From positions 199,624,781-199,688,780 of the forward strand of contig NC_081552.1 of NCBI RefSeq assembly GCF_963082655.1: a stretch of 64,000 bases of DNA. The letters are read 5' to 3'. Of this stretch, positions 23,091-34,446 are shown piece after piece. Every line of letters begins with the position of its first letter. Position 1 is the stretch's first letter. The stretch is from Stomoxys calcitrans. Taxonomy: Eukaryota > Arthropoda > Insecta > Diptera > Muscidae. The notes beneath the pieces were generated by a model. It had not been told where the DNA came from, made no database searches, and worked only from the letters and a program-made list of their open reading frames with translations. The position numbers and the translations under genes are program-made.

Positions 23091-23690
23091 AGATCTGGAA
23101 GCAAATTTCCAAAGGCTTTTTGGGGTGTTATGTTTGTTGAATGAAAGCGGCTGAACCGATTTTCATCAAATTTACACAGATTGTGTAGGATATTCTGGAA
23201 GGAGTAATAGGCTGTATAATTTTTTGATGCTAGAAGTGGGGTGGACCCACCGTGTCATCCAAAATGAAAAGTGGACCGATTTAAACAATATTTTACTCAA
23301 ATCAAAGATATTTTGGAGTACAATACCAGTCCGATACCAAAATATGGGGTCTGGTCTCAAGGGGGCCGTCCTTCTACAAAAGCCTATTCAATCGAACATA
23401 TAAACCGATTGAGGCAATATGAGACTCAAATGAATGAAAATTAGGAGTAGAAGACGAATCGAATATTACAATTTTTCGCCAAATCCAAGGGTAGTCCTCC
23501 CACTCCATTAACCAATTCAAAAACCCCCTCATAGGGACATGGAGCCACATCGGGGCAATATGGGACTCAAATTTAAGGTATTTGGGAGTAACATATGAAT
23601 TTGATATTAAAATTTACCTTCTCAAGAGGGCTGCTTTTTGGAGATTACGAAAGATTTGAGACTGAAGAGAGTACTTGAGAATGGAGTAAA
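23091..23690 (-). repeat. Diverged family B-like repeats
   Basis: The reverse orientation shows GGGGCAATATGGGACTCAAA and a ~130-bp recurrence of 'GGGACTCAAAT..AAGGTATTTGGGAGTA' phrases, echoing the TTTGAGCCCCATATTGC unit of family B. No termini are seen. Confidence 0.55.
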
Positions 23691-23694
23691 GATT

Positions 23695-23733
23695 TGATTG
23701 GAGGCCACCATAGCGCTTATGACGCTGAACTAG
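23695..23733 (+). mobile_element. SINE head stub
   Basis: GGAGGCCACCATAGCGC, then a shortened TATGACGCTGAAC. This is the first ~40 bp of the SINE, with part of the A-box region deleted. It is followed at once by the TAGAGCTGGCAAAATATCG sequence. Confidence 0.7.
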
Positions 23734-23870
23734 AGCTGGCAAAATATCGATGGCACTATCGATATTTAATTTTTTATCTGAATATCTATTGATATATTTG
23801 CTATCGATACCATCGGCAAAGCTAATTTTTTTTAATAGTTAACAAAAATAAGCTACCGACACTGAACATA
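23734..23870. repeat. TATCGAT-rich segment, hAT-like left end
   Basis: Starts TAGAGCTGGCAAAATATCG, resembling the TAGRG(N)TGG ends of many hAT elements. Several ATCGAT / TATCGAT motifs follow. No right end or transposase is seen, so the class is uncertain. Confidence 0.35.
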
Positions 23871-24588
23871 TCCTATAAGACACATTGCACCTATAGAGGG
23901 CGCTATTTTCATCCAGTTGGGCTTAAATTTTATAAAATGATTGCTCTCATGATATCCAACTGACTTTATTCAGTTTGGTTTAATTCAGTCTGTGCATTGA
24001 TACTGTATCGATCTAAACCGATTTCTTGATTTTTTATACCCACCATAGTGGAGAGGGGGTATACTTATCTATTCATTCCGTTTGTAGCACCTAGGACCCA
24101 ATTACATAACATAACATTTTGAGTCCAACTAACATTTTGTCTGTCCGTCTGTCGAAATCACGATAGCGGTCGAAGGCGAAGAGCTAGCCGCTTGAAATTT
24201 TGCACAGATACTTAATATTGGCGATTGCAAATGGGCCATATCGGTTGAGATTGGATATAGCTCCCATATAAACCGATCTCCCGATTTGACTTCTTGAGCC
24301 TCTGGAAGCCTCAATTTTCATCCGATTTGGCTGAAATTTTGCACATAGTCTTCTGTTATAACTTCCAACAACTGTGCTAAGTACTGTCCGAAACGGTCAA
24401 GAACCTGATATAGCTCCCATATAAACCAATCTCCCGATTTGACTTCGTGAGCCCCTGGAATACGCAATTTTCATCCGATTTGACTGAAACTTTGCACATA
24501 GTCTTCTGTTATGTTTTCCAACAATTTAGCCAAATACGGTTCAAATCGGTCAAGAATCTGATATAGCTCTTATATAAACCGATTGAGG
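23871..24588 (+). mobile_element. ~153-bp element: unit fragment plus a new element head
   Basis: An A-type fragment (23880-24025) is followed by the head of another element. TATACCCACC...GGGGGTATA (24036-24063) forms a hairpin. Then come TTTTGTCTGTCCGTCTGTCG at about 24134 and about 2.5 units with CTCCCATATAAACCGATCTC. The element is cut by the SINE at about 24590, and no tail palindrome follows. Confidence 0.75.
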
Positions 24589-24905
24589 CCACCGTGGGTC
24601 AGAGGTTAGCTTGTCCGCCTATGACGCTGAACGCCTGGGTTCGAATCCTGGTGAGACCATCAGAAAACTTTTCAGTGGTGGTTTTCCTCTCCTTATTCTA
24701 GCGACATTTGTGAGGTACTATGCCATTTAAAAACTTCTCTCTAAGGACGTGTCTCACTGCGCGGCACGCCCTTTCGAACTCGGGTATAAAGAGGAGGCCG
24801 CTTATCAAAGAGCTTAAACTTGAATCGGACAGCACTCACTGATATGTGAGAAGTTTGCCCCTGTTCCTCAAATGAAATGTTCATGGAAAAATTTGCATTA
24901 CATAG
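24589..24905 (+). mobile_element. tRNA-derived SINE, near full length
   Basis: The head GAGGCCACCGTGGGTCAGAG (degenerate A box) is followed by a B box, GGTTCGAATCC, at 24638-24648. The body runs through GACATTTGTGAGGTACTATG and CGGGTATAAAGAGGAGGCCG to a GGAAAAATTTGCATTACATA end. It would be transcribed by RNA polymerase III if active. The tRNA-like head is too degenerate to be a tRNA gene: the cloverleaf arms are not kept. It inserted into a ~153-bp unit. Confidence 0.88.
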
Positions 24906-25230
24906 ATTTTATATCAAAATTTGGCACCTTATATCAGGAGGTCACCACTGCGCGAAGATCCTCTTTGCCGTTATAATAATGAAGAGCTGGTAAACTGTCC
25001 TTGGATTCAGGCCTCATTTCCAGCCTATGGCCCATATTCATAGTGTCCAACATCTGTAAGCCTTCTTGATACTCTACCAAAGAGTGGCACATTTGGTTTC
25101 GTATCCAAAATCACTCTCAAATACTTGAACTTGTGGGATTTCGAAATATTTCTGGTGAGGAAACGTGGCGCATCAAGTTCGCCCACCTTCATTTCGTCTT
25201 CGTCGTAATCATTGGATTTTAGATTTAAAT
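24906..25230 (-). mobile_element. Possible LINE RT-thumb fragment
   Basis: The minus strand gives FLTRNISKSHKFKYLRVILD followed by TKPN. This is like the LFTRKYK...KYLGVILDxKLNW block that follows the RT active site in RNase H-bearing LINEs. The neighbouring frames are broken. It is a weak call from one motif. Confidence 0.45.
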
Positions 25231-25911
25231 ATTACTCACAAATTCCTCTGGGAAGGCTTTAAGGCTTTAAGCGCTTTTACTAGTTTTTTTCACATTGACA
25301 TCACTGTTTTGCTACGAAGTTTAACCATATATAAGCTGTAATGAAGTACATACACGTATTGTGTGGAGTCTCTATGTGTGTGTGCGTGTGTGTGTAACAA
25401 AACGAATATTTCTCACTTCTCCCTAAGTGTTGCGCTTCTCTTCTCCTTTTGCAGGAGATACATATAACACTCTTCCGCCAATGCATGGCAAACAACACAT
25501 GCAGATGCATTGAGCACCGAGATTGCCAGCAACAACAACAACCTAACCATCATATGTTCCAATTTCTCGGGCTGGCAATGTTGATTTTCAATCATGTAAA
25601 ACGGATATTGGCTGTTTATCACATGATGGATTTTCGAAAATATGCTTAGAACGATAAATCAGAATCGGATAGATGAGAAAAATCATAAAAACATATTTTC
25701 CCAAAAATCGAGAGAGATATTAAGGCAAATGTTTGCAAAGCAATTTCTTTAAGCAAATTTGCGAATTTTTAGCAGGAGATTGAAGGCTCATTTTTAATAA
25801 TTGAGTTTTTAAATCAGCCTGGTTAGATGACACATCTTCTCTTAGAGCGCTTAAGTTAAATGGCTTTAACTTTAAGTTAATAATTCATTTTATACATAAA
25901 ACTAGCTGGCC
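25231..25911. other. Unassigned stretch with a GT microsatellite
   Basis: The GT-rich run at 25374-25395 and CAACAACAACAAC near 25530 are simple repeats. The open frames of 66-69 codons on both strands show no motif. Confidence 0.5.
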
Positions 25912-28103
25912 TTCTCTTACTTTATATGGAACAAAACTTTCCTTTGAATATTTATTCTCGACAATTATAGAGCTTTTAGTGAAATATTATGCTACGAAAA
26001 TAGTATATCGCTTGACAAACAGTTTAACATGATGTCTGATTTAAGGGTGTCTTCGGGGGTGAGGTGGTCCCCCAGACACTTGGCCCTGAAAAAATATCAG
26101 CATCGTGCTCTTCTCTCAAATACCATTAATTTAAACCTAATATTTCTAGTTTTGAGGGGGAGTTTACAGGATGAGGCGTCCCCCATACACATGGTCCCAA
26201 ACTTGGTTATCAAATTCGTTTTCTAATCTAAAATACCTTCCATTTGAGCCAAATTTTGGGGAAGAGGTGATGCCCTAAATACATGGTCCTACATTTGGAT
26301 ATCAAATACGTATTCTACTCCCAAATACCATTTTTGGAGCCCCATATTGCGATGGTCAGTAAAAAATTGCTGTTTGTGGGGTATTATGGGAAAGGGGTAG
26401 ACCCCCGGAAAATTGGTCCCGAAAGTGGGTATCAATTCTTGCTCTGCTCCCCAATACCTTTTATTTAAACCTCACATTGACATGGTGGGTAAATATGGCC
26501 GATTTAGGGGTGTTTTTGGGAATGGGGTGGTCTCCCAATCACTAAGCCCTGAAAATATATCAGCAACGTGCTCAATTCTCATATATTTGAACCCCATATT
26601 GCCATTGGCCTCGAAATTGGATATCAAATTCGTTTTCTAATCTCAAATAGCATTCGCTTAAACCCCTTATTGAAAAAGCCAGCAAATATGTCCGGTTTGG
26701 AGTAAGGGCCCTAAAAAAGATGAATATCGAGCTCCACTGTCTTGAAGACCCAAACTGTCTTGGTGAGCAAATACGTCCTACTTGGGGGTTGTTATGGTGG
26801 TGGGACGTCCCCTAGATAGTTGGTCCCGAATGTTGATGTCAGTTTCATGGCCTACTCCCAAATACCCTTCATTTGAGCTCCATTTTTCCATAGTGGCAAT
26901 CATAACCGGTTTGGAGGGTGTTTTGGGGGATGGGCGTCCACTCAGTGACTTGGCTTTGAAAATATATTGGGTTGCCCAAAAAGTAATTGCGAAATTTTTA
27001 AAAGAAAGTAAATGCATTTTTAATAAAACTTAGAATGAACTTTAATCAAAAATACTTTCTTACACTTCTTTTCTAAAGCAAGCTAAAAGTAACAGCTGAT
27101 AACTGACAGAAGAAAGAATGCAATTACAGAGTCACAAGCTGTGAAAAAATTTGTCAACGCCGACTATATGAAAAATCCGCAATTACGCAACCCAATATAT
27201 CAGATTCGTGTTCTACTCTAAAATACCTCTTATTTGAGCCTCATATTGCAATGGTCAGCAAATTCTTCCTATTTGGTTGGTGTTGTGGGGGTGGGGTGGC
27301 CCCACAGACACTTTTCCAGAACATTGATATCAGATTCGTGCTTTACTTCCAAAAACTTTTCGTTTGAGCCCCATATTGCTTTGGTCGTAAATTTGTCTTC
27401 TTTGGGGGATGTTCTCGGGGGTGGGCGGGCCCTCAAACACTTGGGCCCACATCTGGATATCAGATCCGTGTTCTACACTCAAATACCTTTCATTTAAGCC
27501 GCATATTGCCATGGACAGTAAATAAATCGTGTGGGGGTGTTTTGGGGAAGGGGTGTACCCCCAGAACCTTTGTCCCAAATTTGGATATCAAATTCGTGTT
27601 TTACTCGCAAATACCTTTCATTTGAATCCCATATTGCCATGGTCAATAAATATGTCGGATTTAGGGGGGTTTTGGGGTTTGGGGTGGTCCCCCAAACACT
27701 CGGTCCGACAATTGGATATGATATACGGTTTTTAATCTCATATACCTTTCATTTCAGTCCCATATTGTCGTGATTGGTGTATATACATATTTGGTAGGTT
27801 TTGGGGTGGGGCGCCGCCCCTAGGTACCCCATCCGAAAAATTGGATACCAAATTTTTGTTTGTAGGTTATTATAAGGGAGCACACGAAATTTCGCTTAAA
27901 TCGCACCACCCATTTCCGAGATCTGGCGTTTTTGAAAATTAGGGTAAGGGGGAGGGTCCGCTCCCCCTTCAGATATCAAAAAATTGTGTACCCTATTTTC
28001 ACCATGGGATCATTATTAGTGAAAATTTCAAGAAAATCGGTCCAGGCGTTTCTGAGCCTATAAGGAACACACAAACAAACACAAATTGATTTTTATAATA
28101 AGA
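25912..28103 (-). mobile_element. Helitron-like element with ~132-bp family B array
   Basis: Minus-strand termini are TCTTATTATAAAAATCAATT (28103) and GGCCAGCTAG (25912). These are again TC...CTAG ends flanked by A on the left and T on the right. The interior parallels 17130-19290 unit by unit, including the shared terminal phrases AGAAAATCGGTCCAGGCGTT and GGTAAGGGGGAGGGTCCG. A MITE sits inside at 26967-27195. No replicase is encoded. Confidence 0.73.
26967..27195 (-). mobile_element. Mariner-type MITE nested in the Helitron-like element
   Basis: The left end TTGGGTTGCCCAAAAAGTAA is intact. The right end lacks 8 bp (ATTACGCAACCCAA rather than ATTACTTTTTGGGCAACCCAA), giving 229 bp. TA flanks both sides. 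The interior is in the opposite orientation to the copy at 15787. The damaged right end should prevent remobilisation. Confidence 0.9.
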
Positions 28104-28164
28104 TTTGAGTCGAAATGTCCGAAGTGCCATCCCTCCCCTAATGAGAACATTACCACCAGGAATC

Positions 28165-28400
28165 GAGAAGGGGCAAATTCTCATACATCAATGAGTGCTT
28201 TCCGCTATAAACTCAATGATAAGGGACCTTTTTTACAGCCGATTCCGAACGGCGTCCCGCAGTGCGACACCTCCTAGGGGAAAATACATGGCATTGTACC
28301 TCGCAAATGTCGACAACATTAAGGGGGGATAAACACCGCTTTGTCCGATATTCTCGCCAGGATTCGAAAGCATTCAGCATCATAGGCTACAGTGGCACGA
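28165..28400 (-). mobile_element. tRNA-derived SINE, diverged, minus strand
   Basis: Reverse complement of the SINE tail (CATCAATGAGTGCTTTCCGC), the middle (ATGGCATTGTACCTCGCAAA) and the head (GCCAGGATTCGAAAGCATTC, then AGCATCATAGGC). It starts about 60 bp beyond the 5' end of the Helitron-like element. Confidence 0.75.
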
Positions 28401-29428
28401 ATTCGATATCCGCATTCAGGACGAAGTGTCCCCACCCTAAAAAGATTTTAGAGAGAATACCACCGCTGGCTTTTACGCCCCATGCTGTGTCATAGTTACT
28501 AAAACAATTCAATACCCAAAAGTTCCCAAACATTGAAGAATGTTTTGCATATCTTTCCTGTTTTTTAAATAACTCAAATTAGCTTCAATTTCCTTGATTT
28601 TTTTTTTTGGGGTTTCTACTCTTTAATTTATTCTCATATTGACTTTCTTTTTTTCTTAATAGTTGTCCATGCAATCACTTGTCTTTTTTTATTATTACGT
28701 CTGTCGTTTTGTTTCATGGTTTTTGGAGTTGCGAAAATTGTTTGCATAACTAATATCTGTCAATATCTCTTCAATACAAATGCCAATTGCTACTTTGGTA
28801 ATCGAATCTCAAGTTTAAATGGGTATTGTTCGTTACAATTCTTCACAACACAATTCCCATTCTCTCTGCACCACCCCCACTGTTTGCGTTTGTGTTACTT
28901 CCAATCAGCAGTTAGCACTACGCACCAATCAAATGACTTTGGTTGCTTTCGGTTTTACTTGCCTTCGTACGTTATTTGCATACATAAACAATTTTTATTT
29001 ATTTTTTTTTTTTTGATAAAATATTTACTTTTTATTTGTGGTCTGTGAGTTGTGTCCCCAACACACCAACTTGTGGGAGGAGGTGAGGAGACAATGGCTT
29101 GTCCAATGCTATGGTGCTGTATGATGTTTAGGATTTAGGGAAGCAAACAAGTGAAATGTAGATAAATTTTGTAATGTCTCCGGGTAATGTTGTGGCTTAC
29201 CCCGTCTTCGTGTTGTGTTTCCCATCATACTCTTCCAGCACAATGGTTTCTCCATCTGTTGTTTCGTCCCTCTATTATCTTAGCAGTAGAAGAGGGACAG
29301 TGGGATGGAATTACAAAAATAACATAACAATACCTCTTTTAAGGAAACTCAAATTTTCTCAAAGACAAATTTTGCCAGATATATTTCTCTAAGAACCATA
29401 AATTCCAGAAATTCTCTCTCAAGTCCAA
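28401..29428. other. Unassigned stretch
   Basis: AT-rich with poly(T) runs (28598-28608, 29000-29013). The 110-codon frame at 28716-29048 is hydrophobic low-complexity sequence with no family signature, so I do not call it a gene. Confidence 0.5.
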
Positions 29429-31046
29429 ATTTCTTGTTTTCGGCAGAAGATACAAGTTGCCTACAGTGGCACCTGTCTCCTTGGGATAAGTTAATCTTCC
29501 ATTTACAAAAAGCGCAAAATACATGGGTGTTTGCCTGGACAGGAAATTGAACTTCAAATCCAAAATTTTGGAAAGGGCAAGAAAGGCAACTCTTGCCCCA
29601 TAAACTTGCAAGGGGGCTATTGGCAAAAGTTGGGGGCTTACACCGTGCGTCAGTCATTGGGTATATAGTTGTCAGACTTATAATATATGCAGTTGTCGGA
29701 CCAATAATTATGTATGGTGTTGTGGTCTGGTGGACGGCGCTTCAAATGTCCACCTACTGTTCAATAGTCAATCGAATGCAAATGATGGCTTGTTTATGCG
29801 TCACAGCCGGACTGAGGACGATACCATGCGTCATCCATTGGGAATATACTGCAATTATCTGACCTATAATGCTATATGGTGTTGTGATCTGGTGGACGGC
29901 GTTTCAAAAGTCCACCTACTGTTTAATACTCAACCGAATGCAAAGGATGACTTGTTTGTGCATCACAGCCGAACTGAGGACAACACTGTGCGTCATGCAT
30001 TGGGTATACACTGCAGTTGTCAGACCTATAATGCTATATGGTGTTGTGGTCTGGTGGACGGCGCTTTAAAACTCCACCTACTGTTCTATACTTAACCGTA
30101 CTGAAAGGATGGCTTGTTTGTGCATCACAGCCGCACTGAGGACGACATTGTCTGCAATAAATGCACTGCATTAAATGCTACATCTTATGCCTCTGAACAT
30201 TGTGGATAGAGAAATTGCTGCGACCACTGCCGTGAGGTTAAGGGAGCTTCCTCTTTGGTCACATGGCGGCTACGGACACTTTGTTATCCTTAATACAATG
30301 TCCCACGTTCCAGGCAGTGTCCCACTTTTTGATAAAAGGTACTGTACCGTTATTCCTGGTAGATCCGATTAGATCTACGTTATCCCTGCTGATAGAAGTT
30401 ACATGGACTTTCATACGCATGGTTGCAAACTAGACGAGCAGGTGGGCTTTGGGGCGTAATCTGATGAACTTGGACTAGTCATATAGAGAAGGTTACCCGA
30501 CCATTGCAGTGGGTATCAAACGGTGATCCTTGCAATTAAAAAAGTGGTGAAATGGCGTAGATGTAATGTCATAACAACGATTGGCATAAATACCCTCTCA
30601 GACAGCCAGGCAGCCATTTAACCCTGGAGAACGTACTTCCGTATTTCCCTCGACTGTCGCAGATCTCTCATCGAGATGGCTGAACAGTTAAAAAATTCAC
30701 CTGTTCTGAGTGCCAGGCCAGAGAGATATCCCAGAGAATTGTAAAGCGGACCAGCTAGCGAGACTAGCAACTACCCTATACATTTTAGGGATACTGGAAA
30801 CTGTGGGCATGCCTCTAGCGACATGCAAGCTAAGTTTTCAGGACCAGGCCCGAAGGACAACGAATGATAGATGGTCACAATGAATGGGGGCTGTAAGCAT
30901 TCAAAAACTATGTGGCCTAATCTAAACTTGGGCTTCTAAAGCGATCTGGATGGTTCAGCGGTAGGAACTAGAAGGCATATTCCTTCTTCTGTTCCTGTGG
31001 TATCACAATGGACGGAAACGTCCATTCAACTTAACCTAACGTAACC
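29429..31046 (+). mobile_element. RNase H-bearing LINE with internal 162-bp triplication
   Basis: Starts in the RT thumb (LFGRRYKLPTVAPVSLG) and continues IMYGVVVWWTALQMSTYCSI and CVTAGLRTIPC. It then repeats that segment twice more (see 29699-30180). IAATTAVRLRELPLWSHGGY follows. A broken RNase H (INTLSDSQAAI then GNCKADQ-like remnants) and LETVGMPLATCKLSFQDQAR come after. The 3' end at 31028-31046 is AACTTAACCTAACGTAACC. Multiple stops and frameshifts show inactivity. Same family as 14.5 and 39.1 kb. Confidence 0.87.
29699..30180 (+). repeat. 162-bp tandem triplication inside a LINE
   Basis: GACC(A/T)ATAAT...TATGGTGTTGTG recurs at 29699, 29861 and 30023, exactly 162 bp (54 codons) apart, so the duplications keep frame. 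Each copy encodes a variant of YGVVVWWTALQ, STYCSILNRMQRMACLC, then a short linker. The copies differ by several substitutions each. Confidence 0.9.
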
Positions 31047-31055
31047 TTCTAGAGA

Positions 31056-32460
31056 CGAAATTTTCCTGAAACTTTCTCTAAAGATAAAATTTCCCTGAAA
31101 TTTTCTCTGAAGAATAAATTACCCGGAAATTTTGTCTGAAAGCTAAATTTCCCAACAATTTTCTCTAAAGACAAAATTTCCCAGAAATTTTATCTAAGGA
31201 CAAAATTTCCCACAAATTTTCTCTAAAGACAAAATTTCCCAGAAATTTTCTCTAAAGACAAAATTTCCCAGAAATTTTCTCTAAACACAAAATTTCCAGG
31301 AAATTTTCTCTAAAGCCAAAATCTCCCAGAAATTGTCTCTAAAGACAAAATTTCCCAGAAATTTTCTCTAAAGACAAAATTTCCCAGAAATTTTCTCTAA
31401 AGACAAAATTTCCCAGAAATTTTCTCCAAAGACAAAATTTCCCAGAAATTTTCTCCAAAGACAAAATTTCCCAGAAATTTTCTCTAAAGACAAAATTTCC
31501 CAGAAATTTTCTCTAAAGACAAAATTTCCCAGAAATTTTCTCTAAAGACAAAATTTCCATGAAATTTTCTCTAAAGACAAAATTTCCCAGAAATTTTCTC
31601 TAAAGACAAAATTTCCAGGAAAATTTTTCTAAAGACAAAATTTCCAGGAAAATTTTTCTAAAGACAAAATTTCCAGGAAAATTTTCTCTAAAGACAAAAT
31701 TTCCAGGAAAATTTTTCTAAAGACAAAATTTCCAGGAAAATTTTTCTAAAGACAAAATTTCCCAGAAATTTTCTCCAAAGACAAAATTTCCCAGAAATTT
31801 TCTCTAAAGACAAAATTTCCCAGAAATTTTCTCTAAAGACAAAATTTCCCAGAAATTTTCTCTAAAGACAAAATTTCCCAGAAATTTTCTCTAAAGACAA
31901 AATTTCCCAGAAATTTTCTCTAAAGACAAAATTTCCCAGAAATTTTTTATAAAGACAAAATTTCCCAGAAATTTTCTTTAAAGACAAAATTTCCCAGAAA
32001 TTTTCTCTGGAGACAATATTTCCCAGAAATTTTCTCTAAAGACACAATTTCCCAGAAATTTTCTCTAAAGACACAATTTCCCAGAAATTTTCTCTAAAGA
32101 CACAATTTCCCAGAAATTTTCTCTAAAGACACAATTTCCCAGAAATTTTCTCTAAAGACAAAATTTCCCAGAAATTTTCTCTAAAGACAAAATTTCCCAG
32201 AAATTTTCTCTAAAGACAAAATTTCCCAGAAAATTTCTCTAGAGACAATATTTCCCAGAAATTTTCTCTAGAGACAATATTTCCCAGAAATTTTCTCTAA
32301 AGACAAAATTTCCAGAAATTTTCTCTAAGGACAAAATTTTTCAGAAATTTTCTCTAAAAGCAAAATTCCCCAGAAATTTTGTCTAAAGACAAAATTTCCC
32401 AAAAATTTCTCTAAAAACAAAACTTCCTAGAAATTTTTCTCTAAAGACAAAAATTTAGGG
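31056..32460. repeat. 29-bp minisatellite, about 48 copies
   Basis: The unit is built from TTTTCTCTAAAGACAAAATT followed by TCCCAGAAA (29 bp). It is most uniform between 31150 and 32230, with blocks of variants (ACACAATTTCC at 32040-32160; AATTTCCAGGAAAATTTTTC at 31610-31740). The flanking units are more degenerate, as expected for unequal exchange. It is non-coding. Confidence 0.93.
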
Positions 32461-32519
32461 AAGCTTTGACATATGAGTTTGAATGTAGATAACCAAAACA
32501 ATAACAAAATAATAATTAG

Positions 32520-32641
32520 TGTGGATCTGTACGAGATCCGTTGGACCTGAACAGGAGTTATTTCCTGTCAGTGTCAGTATAGGGCTCAGATAAAATAAGA
32601 GTGCTAAAGAAGGCGCAGCGGAACGGGCCCTGTCCAGCTAG
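32520..32641 (+). mobile_element. Helitron-like 3' end fragment
   Basis: Ends GGGCCCTGTCCAGCTAG (CTAG at 32638-32641) followed by T, preceded by GCGCAGCGGAA and 'CAGTGTCAGTATAGGGCTCAGATAAAATAAGAG'. The same ~100 bp occurs on the minus strand at 35542-35640. It is cut off upstream. Confidence 0.65.
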
Positions 32642-34446
32642 TAGTAGATATATTCTTGGTCGTCGTGACATTTTAAGTCGATCTAGCCATGTCCATCCGT
32701 CTGTCTGTCGAAAGCACGCTAACTTTCGAAGGAGTAAAGCTAACAGCTTGAAATTTTGCACAAATACTTCTTATCAGTGTAGGTCGGTTGGGATTGTAAA
32801 TGTTTTTTTATAGCTGCCATATTAACCAATCTTGGGTCTTTATCCGCAATTATTATCCGATTTGGCTGAAATTTTGCATGACCTATTTTATTATGACTTT
32901 CAACAGCTGTGTCAAATAAGGTTCAAATCGGTCCATAACCTGATAGAGCTGTCATATAAACCGATCTTGGGTCTTGACTTCTTGAGCCACTAGAGCGCGC
33001 AATTCTTATCCGATGGGAATAAAATTTTGCACGACGTGTTTCGCTTTGACTTCCAACAACTGTGCTGTGTTAGATTCAAATCGGTCAGTAACCTGATATA
33101 GCTGCCATATAAACCTACCTTGGGTCTTGACTTCTTGAGCCATTAGAGGGCGCAATTCTTATCCGATGGCATTGAAATTTTGCACGACGTGTTTCGCTAT
33201 GACTTTCAACAACTGTGCTATGTTAGGTTCAAATCGGTCAATAACCTGATATAGCTGCCATATAAACCAATCTTGAATCTTGACTTCTTGAGCCACTAGA
33301 GGGCGCAATTCGTATCCGATTTGAATAAAATTTTATACGAAGTATTTTGTTATGATTTTCAACAACTGTGCCAAGTATGATTTAAATCGGTCCATAACCT
33401 GATGTAGCTGTCATACAAACCGATCTGGGGACTTGACTCCTTGAGCCTCTAGAGAGCGCAATTCTTATTCGATGAGAGTGAAATCTTGCACGACGTGTTT
33501 TGTTATGACTTCCAACAACGGTGCTAAGTATGGTTAAAATAGGTTAATAACCTGATATAACTGCCATATAAACCGATCTAGGATCTTGATTTCTTGACCC
33601 TCTAGAGGCCGCAATTATTATCCGGTTTGCTTGAAATTTTGTACGACGTGTTTCGCTTTGACTTCCAACAACTGTGCTGGGTTAGATTCAAATCGGTCAG
33701 TAACCTGATATAGCTGCCATATAAACCGACCTTGGATCTTGACTTCTTGAGCCACTAGAGGGCGCTATTCTTATCCGATGGGAATGAAATTTTGCACGAC
33801 GTGTTTCGCTTTGACTTCCAACAACTGTGCTATGTTATGTTCAAATCGGTCAATAACCTGATATAGCTGCCATATAAACCGATCTTGAATCTTGACTTCT
33901 TGAACCACTTGAAGGCGCAATTCGTATCCGATTTGAATAAAATTTTATACGAAGTATTTTGTTATGATTTTCAACAACTGTGCCAAATATGGTTCAAATC
34001 AGTGAATAACCTGATACAGCTGCCATATAAACCGATCTGGGATCTTGATTTCTTGACCCTCTAGAGGCCGCAATTATTATCCGGTTTGCTTGAAATTTTG
34101 TACGACGAATCCTCTCATGACCATCAACATACATGTTTATTATGGTCCGAATCGGTCTATAACCTGATACAGCTCCCATATAAATCGATCTCTCTATTTC
34201 ACTTCTTGTGCCCCCAAAGAACGCAATTCTTTTTCGAATTGGCTGACATTTTACACAGGTTTCCACCATATAATTTAATTGTGGTCCAAACCGGATCATA
34301 TTTTGATATCGCACTAATAGCAGAGCAAATCTTTTCTTTTATCCTTTTTTTTGCCTAAGAAGAGATGCCGGGAAAAGAATTCGACAAATGCGTTCCATGT
34401 TAGAGGTCATATAAGATTCGCCCCCGCGGAACTTAGCACGCTTTTA
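32642..34446 (+). mobile_element. ~153-bp subfamily A array, nearly complete element
   Basis: The CATGTCCATCCGTCTGTCTG head block (about 32688) leads into about ten tandem units. ACCTGAT landmarks at 33091, 33244 and 33397 give 153-bp spacing. A secondary ~613-bp similarity (the 33000-33600 and 33620-34060 blocks recur) suggests multi-unit duplication. The tail is the shared ~130-bp block, with the palindrome decayed to TTCGCCCCCGCGGAA (34408-34422). The head hairpin is missing; a Helitron-like end abuts instead. Confidence 0.82.

Noticed and set aside
24589..24665. tRNA gene candidate (A and B boxes)
   Set aside because: The head continues into a conserved 250-bp body repeated many times in the window; it is a SINE head, and the cloverleaf stems are not maintained.
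31056..32460. CRISPR-like regular repeat
   Set aside because: The units are directly adjacent with no unique spacers, in a eukaryotic context: a minisatellite.
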